DNA of 64,000 bases from Bactericera cockerelli (lineage: Eukaryota > Arthropoda > Insecta > Hemiptera > Triozidae), in the NCBI GenBank assembly GCA_024516035.1, contig CM044959.1, positions 32,001,234-32,065,233 of the forward strand, given 5' to 3'. The number at the start of each line of letters is the position of its first letter. The stretch's first letter is position 1. The translations under genes were made by a program, and so were the position numbers. Below are positions 9,640 to 19,900 of this stretch, one piece after another. The notes under the pieces were generated by a model that made no database searches, was not told the origin of the DNA, and saw nothing but the letters and a program-made list of their open reading frames with translations.

Positions 9640-12600
9640 TGGATTGCATAGTCACTAACAAACTGATGAATTCGTGAACATGATGTTTGCCACTATATTT
9701 TCGTGGGCCATTATATTTTGAATCCTACATTTTAAGGTCTAGATTCCAAGATCAGATCATCAATCGAGTGTCTTAATGTTACCGAACATAAAATAAGAAC
9801 AAATTTATCTAGTACAAACGATTTTTATTTTATTTTTCTTCCTTTCATGACAAAACAAATTTATTTCTAACTCTCTATGATATGCAACTGTAGAATAGAA
9901 GAACTTATATCCATGTGTCAAAAACCATGTATTTTACATAGCCTCAACAATTTGGAATATAATTTTGATCCTAAAAAAGTCTGCTTATGAAATGCTGAGA
10001 TATTGATTATATATCCCACAGTGATCATGAAGATCATTAAGTTCAGAAATTTTACCTAGTGGGTCACATAAAACTTCATCATTTTATTTAGTTTTACAGA
10101 TCTTATTAATTCGTCCAGTTAGTGACTCCATTGATATATTTTGAATTATATCAAGGTATGAAGTAAGGTTACAGACTAATTCACTGTACTACTAATTATG
10201 TATAATGAACATGTGGCTGTGGAACTCTCTCAAATGTAATTCCGTGTGCCAAAAGATTAAAATAGCTTATTTATTTATTAAAATTGTGCAGTGATTTCAA
10301 ACGCGTATCTTGTATTGACGAAAAACATTTTTCTTATTAATTTCTTCTATCCATCAGTTGACAATAGTTTTGATTTAAAAAACGGAAGTTCTGAAAAGAT
10401 TAAGTTTATAACAGGGGCAGAGAAGAAGTGAAATTTGCTCTGAAAAGAAAACTAATAGGGAATTTGAAAATTATATTTATGAAATTTCAATAGGTATATT
10501 TTTTACACGCTTTTTATTTGAAGAAACAAAAAAAAAGAAACAAGCCAGCCGGTTTATGTAGCAAGGTTCACTTTAGAATGAGATAAAAAAATAAAATGGA
10601 AGCTTTTGAAAAGAATATTTTCAATAACAATCTGCCAAATAAACCTAGAGTGAATATCAAGCCGTCTGATAAATAATAGGTTACTTCAAACGAATGGAAA
10701 ATTGTACAGAAACCCCATGTTGGTACCAGATCCACTAATCTGTGGAGAATTTGAATCATTCAGGGAAAATCGTATGGTAAAAACAGTGGGTAAGTTGAAT
10801 AAAAAATAATTAAAAAGTACATGATAAAGGTAAATAAATAATAAATTCTGTATACATACACGTCATATGATTATGTAAAAAAATAGAATGAACTACGAAT
10901 GAAAAACGTCAATATATTATTATAAAATATATTTATGGCTTAATTATATAAACTAAAAAAAAAACCTTAATAAACAATTGAAATGGCAACATGAAAAAAA
11001 TATCGTTTAAAAAACCAACGAACAACTAGAAAATGCCAAGAAGATTCGGTAGAAGAACTGTAGACACATTCCAGATCCTACTTTACTGTTTCTGGAAGTA
11101 TAATTATGTATATTTGGCTTAGAAAAAAATAGTTGAAAAAACAAGCAGTGGCGTGGCATTTTCTATCAAGATTAAAACTAATCTCTATAGCTAGAATAGC
11201 AATAAACTTCCTATAGAATAGATTTTCAACACCTTCAAATGATGATTAAAGAAGGATACGATATCTTTTCGAAATTTAGAGCTATGTAGTTGTTTATTAT
11301 ACAGCTCATCATAATCTGTTGAGGAATAATTCTGAATGAAGCAAAAGGTAAACCTCAAGTAGATCCCACGTGATACTAAGGGATGGTTTTAGATAATAAT
11401 TTAAAAACTTTTGATGAATAACAGCACCAGAAAAATGTTACCTGAATAATTTGAATGAAAATATAACTATTTAGTACTAGAAAGTAATGCTGGTAGGAAT
11501 TGAAAACTTGAAGCATATCAAAACAAAAGTTGACTGAGAAATAAATCGTCAAAAGGTGATGGGACTGATGAGCAATAAGTAAATAGATTGATATAATTAA
11601 TAAATAAATCTTATTAAGTTGTCAAACTCTTAACTCGCGAGGAATCAATGTGTACAGTGTACACTGAGTATAATAACTAATAACTCGGTTAATAAATATC
11701 AATTGAAGAAAATCCCTCACAGGCTGAATAGCACAGTTAAAACATTTTTGATTAAAATAAACGAAAATATTTTCCTCAACAGAAGATTTGTATTTAATGT
11801 ATGGTGTCTAATCCAAGTTGAAAAAAGCTTGGTCAAAAATAATTAACTAAGTACAAAATATTTGCAGCTGAAGAAGCAGTGTAAAGGCGATTCAATATTA
11901 CAGTAAATTCTAAAATTTAAAACTTTAGCCGTTAGTGAAACTTCTTTAACCAAAGTGCCTCCTTCATCAATGAAAAATTATCGCCTGTTAAAAAAAGGAA
12001 TTATTCAAGAAGAAAAGAAAATAATATCTGTCCTGGATAAAAATTTCATTTAAAAATTATACACTTGAATTTTAGAGTTAAAACAATCTCTCATAATTAC
12101 ACTGCTTCTCTTTTACTTTATTATACTTCAAATTATATGTACGTTATGAAATATCAATGCCACGAATAAAAGTCAAAACTAGGTCTAAATGTTCAAAGTA
12201 GACGTCCTACCTTATTGTTTGATTATAATTATTATTTTATTCTGTACAGTTAAAAAAAAGATTGACCTAACCTCAGATAATAGCGCGTAAGTATGAAATG
12301 CACGTTTCTACTGTAGTCAAGCGTCTCAGTTCTCATACAGCAGTGATAGTATGATTGTCCCATTTTTGAAGTCCATAATACTACCTTATATTTTTCATTT
12401 AAAAAGGTCAGCTACGAATAATGAAGAAAACTATTATGTACTAAACTAAAAATCTAAATCCAAGAAGACGAAAAAGCAATTTGGTCAAGTACCTACTGGA
12501 TAAGTGTAAGCTTGATTTGGATAGTAGATTCTCATCAATTTGAACAGAAGTGACAAATTAGTGGTAATCTCGGATTATATGGTCTAGTGAGGAACAACTT

Positions 12601-12720
12601 ATAAAGGCCTATCCCTATAGTATGGTCTACTTCATATTCTTTTCATGATGCAGATTTAAATGTAAAGCGTATTAAACTTGTAACAGTGTAGAGTACTATA
12701 GAGTAGTTTTCAGGAGGACG
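9640..12720. other. AT-rich intergenic DNA between convergent genes
   Basis: No ORF above about 63 codons and no recognisable element. The plus-strand gene ends before it and the minus-strand RhoGEF ends at 13,674, so the genes converge here. TTTATT words at about 12,118-12,123 and 12,236-12,241 are minus-strand AATAAA signals. Either could end the RhoGEF transcript and would place the whole minisatellite in its 3' UTR. Confidence 0.5.
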
Positions 12721-12726
12721 AGGGTT

Positions 12727-13710
12727 GAGTTTACAGCTTGACGGAGACCTGATGGCCAGGGCTGGTGAGGTTTACAGCTTGACGGAGACCTGATGGCCCG
12801 GGCTGGTGAGGTTTACAGCTTGACGGAGACCTGATGGCCAGGGCTGGTGAGGTTTACAGCTTGACGGAGACCTGATGGCCAGGGCTGGTGAGGTTTACAG
12901 CTTGACGGAGACCTGATGGCCCGGGCTGGTGAGGTTTACAGCTTGACGGAGACCTGATGGCCCGGGCTGGTGAGGTTTACAGCTTGACGGAGACCTGATG
13001 GCCAGGGCTGGAGAGGTTTACAGCTTGACGGAGACCTGATGGCCAGGGCTGGTGAGGTTTACAGCTTGACGGAGACCTGATGGCCCGGGCTGGTGAGGTT
13101 TACAGCTTGACGGAGACCTGATGGCCCGGGCTGGTGAGGTTTACAGCTTGACGGAGACCTGATGGCCCGGGCTGGTGAGGTTTACAGCTTGACGGAGACC
13201 TGATGGCCAGGGCTGGTGAGGTTTACAGCTTGATGGAGACCTGATGGCCAGGGCTGGTGAGGTTTACAGGTTGACGGAGACCTGATGGCCAGGGCTGGTG
13301 AGCTTTACAGCTTGACGGAGACCTGATGGCCCGGGCTGGTGAGGTTTACAGCTTGACGGAGACCTGATGGCCAGGGCTGGTGAGGTTTACAGCTTGACGG
13401 AGACCTGATGGCCAGGGCTGGTGAGGTTTACAGCTTGACGGAGACCTGATGGCCCGGGCTGGTGAGGTTTACAGCTTGACGGAGACCTGATGGCCAGGGC
13501 TGGTGAGGTTTACAGCTTGACGGAGACCTGATGGCCCGGGCTGGTGAGGTTTACAGCTTGACGGAGACCTGATGGCCAGGGCTGGTGAGGTTTACAGCTT
13601 GACGGAGACCTGATGGCCCGGGCTGGTGAGGTTTACAGCTTGACGGAGACCTGATGGCCAGGGCTGGTGAGGTTTACAGCTTGACGGAGACCTGATGGCC
13701 AGGGCTGGTG
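12727..13710 (-). repeat. 24-copy 41-bp minisatellite seeded by the RhoGEF stop codon
   Basis: The unit on the minus strand is ACCAGCCCTGGCCATCAGGT followed by CTCCGTCAAGCTGTAAACCTC. It repeats every 41 bp with very few changes: one A/C variant (CCAGGG or CCCGGG on the plus strand) plus a handful of private substitutions. By my reading 14 units are A-type and 10 C-type. The unit nearest the gene encodes the last 11 residues, [11 protein letters not shown], and the TAA stop. The A/C variant would be synonymous there. The other 23 units lie downstream of the stop. Near-identity points to recent expansion or homogenisation. Confidence 0.95.
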
Positions 13711-13960
13711 GAGTCCGAGGTGACGGAGCTGTTGGAGCGGGTGGTGTGCCAGTCAGTCACGATGCCGGACTCGGCGGAGGAGCACTGCGAGGTCTGGCGC
13801 ACGCAGCCGCCCCCCACACTCCCGCTGGAGGAGCCGCCACTGGAGGAGGAGGAGAGGGAGATGATGGAGTGGGGCCGGGTGCGGGCCCCGCCGCCACTCT
13901 CGCTCGACGCCAGGCCGCCACTGCCTGACAGAATCACGGAGTTGCGGAACTTGGGAGTCG
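13674..13960 (-). CDS. RhoGEF last exon: Ser/Gly-rich tail and stop
   Basis: The acceptor CTTGCAG precedes [15 protein letters not shown]. The exon is much more GC-rich than its surroundings and encodes a low-complexity tail ([18 protein letters not shown]) followed by [14 protein letters not shown], a Ser-rich ending like that of vertebrate PLEKHG4. The final residues, [11 protein letters not shown], are encoded inside the first minisatellite unit. The terminal VKL could act as a class II PDZ ligand (hydrophobic-x-hydrophobic). That is inference. Confidence 0.85.
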
Positions 13961-16900
13961 CTGCAAGCAGAGAGAGAGAAGGTAAGTATCTGCTGAGGAA
14001 CTATGAGCAGAGAGCAGGCCAGAAGCACCCAAACCAAAGTAGCTCGCTGGCTCAACAACAAAGAAATCGACTTGTTCCTAGGATAGAACAACTTAAGCTG
14101 GGATCCCACTGAGTGTAAAACTGTGTAGCGCAAAGTTGCATGCTCTACTCTTTTTTTAGGATCAAAAGAGATCGAACCCCACTGAATTTGCAACACTACC
14201 TATTTATAATTCGTGACAAAATGTTGCACTAAGTGGGATCCCGGATTTGATATTCATGTATGTATTAATATAATTTGGAACTTACTCTTGTTGAGTTGTG
14301 TGATACTGATTGATCGATCACTGATCTGATCCGCGCTGGGTCTGATGTCAAGGCATGGCTTGTTGCCTATCCCCATTGAAGACATTTCTTGAAGACGCAT
14401 GGCTGCAAAACATTACAATCATTGTTAGACAAGCACACGACAGTTCGTATTAAAAACTATTCAATACGAATTCAATTGTTTGTTTAGTTTCAATAGCAGG
14501 TTAAACTCTAAAGAAGAGGTACAAACACAACCTTTTGAAGAAATGAATTCCGTTCTTTCGATGTATTTGTTCCCAGTTTTAGCAATCTCAGAATGAATAC
14601 GGGTCGTCTTAAAAAAAAACTCAATTTCAAGAGAATCCCGAAAGCATGTCCTGCATATGTATAAAGTGCACTGGTAGTCAAGTAGTTAACGCGCTACTCT
14701 GGTAATCCAGGTAGCGTAGGGATCCGTTTGTTCGAACCCCACCCAGTGCATGAATTTTTCCTCGCCTGGTTAGGTGGTAGAAAATTCTTTGAGCATTAAC
14801 CTCGCCTGGTGGTTACCTTCCACTAAAGAGTGTTATAATTATAAACCAACACTCACCTCTATTCAGAGTGTTATTATTATAAACCAACACATGGACTCAC
14901 CTCTATTCCGCAAGGCTTGCTTCCAGAGCAGGTTTGACAACTCATCGGTCCACGCCTGTTTGATATCTTCGCTCACCGATTGCAAGGCAAACGTTTCGTT
15001 CGGCTTCCGCTTCCGGAACCAGATTTCGAATTTGGTACTCGAGTCTCCTATCTGAGCTGTGATCCCTATGTCCGACATCTTCATGCTGTGCTTGTAGATG
15101 TACAGGTCGAGGTTCTGGGGGAGAGGGGGAAGATAATTTTATTAATTCAGTTTTTCTAGTGAGAAAAGGGGATCCAACGTTCATCAAGGAAACAAGAGAC
15201 ATCTTTTTTAGAAACTGGATATAATAGAAAAATCTTTATAGTAGAGAAAATTCTGGACCCTACGTCAACTGTTTATCTGTAATAGAGAACTAACTACATT
15301 GGAAACCTCTTTTAAATAGGCGTTTTGCTCCATCCATCTCTTGGGTTCTAATAGATCCAGGTTCCACTGTAGTACTAAAAATAATAGTTATTTCGGTATC
15401 CGGCTTTGATGACGAATAATTGGTTTAAAAAAAGTACCATAGATAATTATCATCACCACCCTAGATCAAGCTTTCTTTGGCATCTTTGTATTTTTGTGAA
15501 TAATAAACTCTGTTTCGTGTTAATATAAGTCGGTTGGCTGGCGCTACTTGACGAGCGCTTGCCTTCCGGCGAGCTTGATATTAATTTATTCACAAAAGTA
15601 CAATTCTTTAATAACTCTTAAATAATTCTTAGAAGCTTTAGCTTAAGAAATATACCTTAGTATATGTTATCTTGTAATTAAATAAGTGAATAAATATAAA
15701 TAAAAAAAAATCTTCGTAAGTACGTTTCTATCTACGTAAACATTTGCATAAAAAAAAACAAATGTTAAAATTTGTAAACAAAGCTTGGTTGTTACATATA
15801 TTGTTACATACCTACACTTTTTTTATACAACAATATATAGGTTGTTGGCACACTAAAATAAATGATAATAAAAAATAAAAAAAAACCAAGCTTTGTTTAC
15901 AAATTTTAACATTTGTTTTTTACAAAGCTTGGTTGAATTGCTTGAAATGAAATAAGTTTACCTTTCTGTCCGGGAACCTCCGGGCCTTACTGAACAGGAT
16001 CAACTCTTCAAAGAGGAAAACATGCCGCAGACACTTCTTGCCTTTTCCTTGGGAGACGATGAACTCATTCTGACGCAGCAGGCGGCCTTGCTCCTTCAGA
16101 TTCACCTGGGGGAGGAGAGTTAAGATAATTAATAACCAGTTTTATTCATAGCCTAGGCAATTCCTTAACCTCCTGAGACCTGAGTGTTTTTTTTCTTTTT
16201 ACTGGATATAGACCGAACGTTTTAATTGTAGAACATTGATGAGTTTTACTTCATACAGACCTGAAGGTTAGATTATTTTTTCCATATAGACTGAGCGTTC
16301 TACTCCTAGAACATTATTTTGAACATGTTCAGTAAAAAAATTAAAGATACTCAGGTTTATATTGAGGAGATTTCAATGTTCTACCAGTAGAACTTCAGGT
16401 CTTAGGAGGTTTTAATGGTAGGAAATAAGATCATTAGAAAGAAAAAAATTTCAATACTTTTTTCTTTATTTTTATTAGTTTTTATAATACAATACATAGG
16501 ATGTTGGTAAGAATAACAATACATGGTAAGTAAGAATACTGAATATAAACTAAAGTAGAAATGAATTGAAAAATGTAAAAAAGAACAGAAAAAAGTGTAG
16601 GCAAGCCATTCAGCATAGTGTTGGTGTTGGGTTGTATTTATTTTATTAAAAATACTTGGATATTTATTTTATTAAAAACAATACGATACCTGTTCTATAA
16701 TTGAAAGTATGAAATTGAAAGCCGCTTTAAGGTTTGCGTAGAGGAGGTTCAAGTATAGAACAAGACATACTCCTAGGAATGCAGCTGAGGTAGAAATTCA
16801 TTAGTCATGTATGTTTAGAATGTCAGAGGAAAAGCTCCACTAATGAACAATATGTACTACCAAGTTGTTTTCCTGTAGATGTTAAATCCACGGTGAAATA

Positions 16901-19900
16901 TATACTAGGATTTCCTGAGTAGCAAATGAGGAAGTGTACTTATGATCGGTATTTTTCCGTGTTTCTACAGGTATGATTGTAAAAGAATGGTCTGTTCCTC
17001 TGGCTGGTGACAGCATACTCTAGCCCGTTTAGCATTAATAACATACGTTTAGTTTAAATCTTTTAATCATGGTGTAGAAGAAATTAATTTATGTTCGAGA
17101 ACCCTCAGAGAAATGAACTTCCTCATTTTTGTACTCTGTACTTGTTTATAAAAGTGCAGCAAAAGTAAAGGGACTCTTCAGTTTTATTCTCGCAGAATAA
17201 ACACAGTAGATATTGTATACTGTCGAAAAATTAAACTTTCTTATGCGAGTATTTTTTATTTTAACAAATCATTTCTCCTCTCTTTTCCTTATGACTTGGG
17301 GTCAAATTATAAAACAGGATTACATTTAATCTTAGTGGACACTATACTTTAACTCGGGCCATATTTCGTTGTGATTGGTTGAGAACTCCGACATGAGGGC
17401 ATGTAAGGCTCAGATGAACTTAAATCCTGTTTCATAATGTGGCTCTTGCAGGTAATAAGAGTAAAAGGTTTTGATGGAAAATCACGTTAAAACAAGAGAC
17501 AAGAGCTCATACCTCAAAGGGTTGGGTGGAAGAGATTGCCAAAGGCAATAACCCCGCCCTTTAGTTAGGACACATATTATGTATATATTTATTTATTTTT
17601 TCTTTAATTTTTTCTTCTATTATATTGTACTAGCCGTTTGCCCGTGCTTTGCAACGGGACTAAATTTCAAATTTACTAAGGCATGGCCGTATTGCTGGAC
17701 AGCAATGCCTTTTTGAACTTTTTCTAATTTTTCTGGACAAAGCGATAATAGTTTGGGGGGGTCAATTCTGAGACATTTTTCGCTATCTCTTACCGTTTTG
17801 GCTAAACAACTCCGGACAAACAAACAAACAAACATAGGTGTAGTCCTTTTTTCTGTTTTATATATAGAGATAGAGATTTTAATTTGTAATTATTTGTGTT
17901 GTATATAATATGTCCTATTAATAAAGTGTAAATAAATAAAAATAAATAAATAAATAGCTCAGGCCTGGACACTCACATCACACTCCCGCAGCGAGTCCAT
18001 GGCCAGCAGATCATTCCCATGTCTCAGCTGGAACCGCACCATGCTCTCCGCCTCCTGGATGTCCTTGATGTCCTTGCCGTCCTGTCTGGACGCCTTCATC
18101 AGCTGCTGCAGCAGCAGCGCGTACTTGCCCATGCGCTGCACTGGCTTGAGCAGGTAGGAGGCCAGGTCCATGCGGTCCGCTAGCTCCACCTGCTTCGCCT
18201 GGGGGAGAATAGTGGTGAAAGCACATCACACGATCAGTATTATTATTTAAGGTTATCTCCTGTCGGGGGTATGAAGCACCCTAAAAAAGGGTGCGGATCT
18301 AATATGATAAAGCCTCCTGGTTTTGCTCTGTTCACAATGTGGGGAGGCAATAAGTTATTGAACTTGATTGGTGGTCCCATCATAATTCTGGTGGGAAAAC
18401 TATTATTATCATTATAAAAAACTCCAATTATCACACCGACCTTTATTCCATCTATTGTGACTACATGATCAGTTTTACTGACAGTAATAAACCAAATCAT
18501 TACTAAAACTTCAACAAAATATATAAATGACTTGGACTTTCGCCTTGGAATGATCTCAGGAGAGATAAAATCCATGAAAAAATCGGTTTCGTTGGAAAGC
18601 TTTTGTTGAGTTCCTACGTCTCCATCGGGCTTACAGGTCAAGCAAGAGCAAGTTATTACGAAATGTCTATAACTCCACTGTTACTGGGAGATTAATACTT
18701 TTGCGAGGCTTATGAAAAAAAAAAAAAAAATAGATAGCATGGACAGCATTCAATTCCCCCGATTTCTTTAAATTCTTTCTATTTCCGAAGTTCAATTCCC
18801 CCGAAAAATTAATTGGTATTTTTTTTTTTCTCTACATCCAAGGTATGTATTTCTCTGATCCTACGGTACACCCGAGGCATGACCCTACATACATTTTTCC
18901 TAACCCAGCTCTAGAACAAAAGCATGGACATATATTTTATTTCAAACCTTACTATCTCGTACAGCACCTAATCGGGAGTGTTGACAACAACCTATTTTTC
19001 TCTATCGGGAGAATTGAAGCATACTCTTCTGGCTAAATCTTATGCAGTCGGGGGAATTGAATAGCGCCCAATAGCATTTTTCTTTTTCTTTCAACAACAG
19101 TTCCTTACCTTGAAGAAGGAGACCCCGTACTCTGTCATGAGCGCGTCTGACTTGGGCTTGTTCTTGTTGTACAGAGCGTACAGGTAGAACTTGTTCTCGT
19201 GGTTGAGGAAGCAGCGGCCCACACTCAAGGGCACACTCGCACACTGCTCCAGCTCGGTGAGGAAGTGCTGGCTGTGGAACTCGTAGATCTTCTCGATGTT
19301 CCCGAAGATCACGTTACGCTGTCCGCGCAGGGCCTGAGGGATGTCTTCCCGGCTCAGCTCAGGGATGTAGTTCTGCAACACGGGGGAGGGTGTTTTTTTT
19401 TTTGTTTAACACTTTGAGCCCCAGAGCTGGGATCGGTGAGTGAGCACGAGGGACCACAAATTTCAGAACCCAACACTCATACATTGTTCCCAAGGATCAC
19501 TAGAACCTATTCTCTATGAGAAACACTTAGAAACGAATACCATAGAGAGTGCTCATGTCTTCAAAGTAAAGAAAAATCGTGAATACCATATAGAGTACTC
19601 ATGTCCACAGTCAAATTTCGGGTGAGGGTCATATATGGTACTCATGTCCTTTGTGAAATGTCAGCTGAGAGGCATATAATGGTATTCATGGGCTCAAAGT
19701 GTTAAGGTCGCTTTTAACTGCATGGTCATATCACGACAGGGGGTCTTACCCTCCATTCGCTGCAAGCTCACAAACCAGCTACATACACAAATTAACCTCA
19801 CTCAGCCTGAGTGGGGATTGTTATAGCCAGCATCACGAGGGTTTGATTTTGAATGGTCACCCATCCAAACCCTCGCTGAACGTCGCTTAACTTCAGTGAT

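Noticed and set aside
12727..13710. CRISPR-like array
   Set aside because: The units are contiguous with no unique spacers. It is a simple tandem minisatellite in a eukaryotic genome.
13708..14112. 134-residue + strand ORF
   Set aside because: It lies opposite the GC-rich last exon of the RhoGEF, which has matching splice phases and a family-typical protein. The + strand reading is its shadow.
14668..14750. Functional tRNA gene
   Set aside because: The acceptor stem pairs, but the anticodon arm does not form a normal 7-nt loop, and the same head plus tail recurs at 30.75 kb. It is a SINE.
18243..18641. 132-residue minus-strand ORF
   Set aside because: It lies wholly in a RhoGEF intron, has no family match, and its sequence looks like repeat-derived AT-rich DNA.
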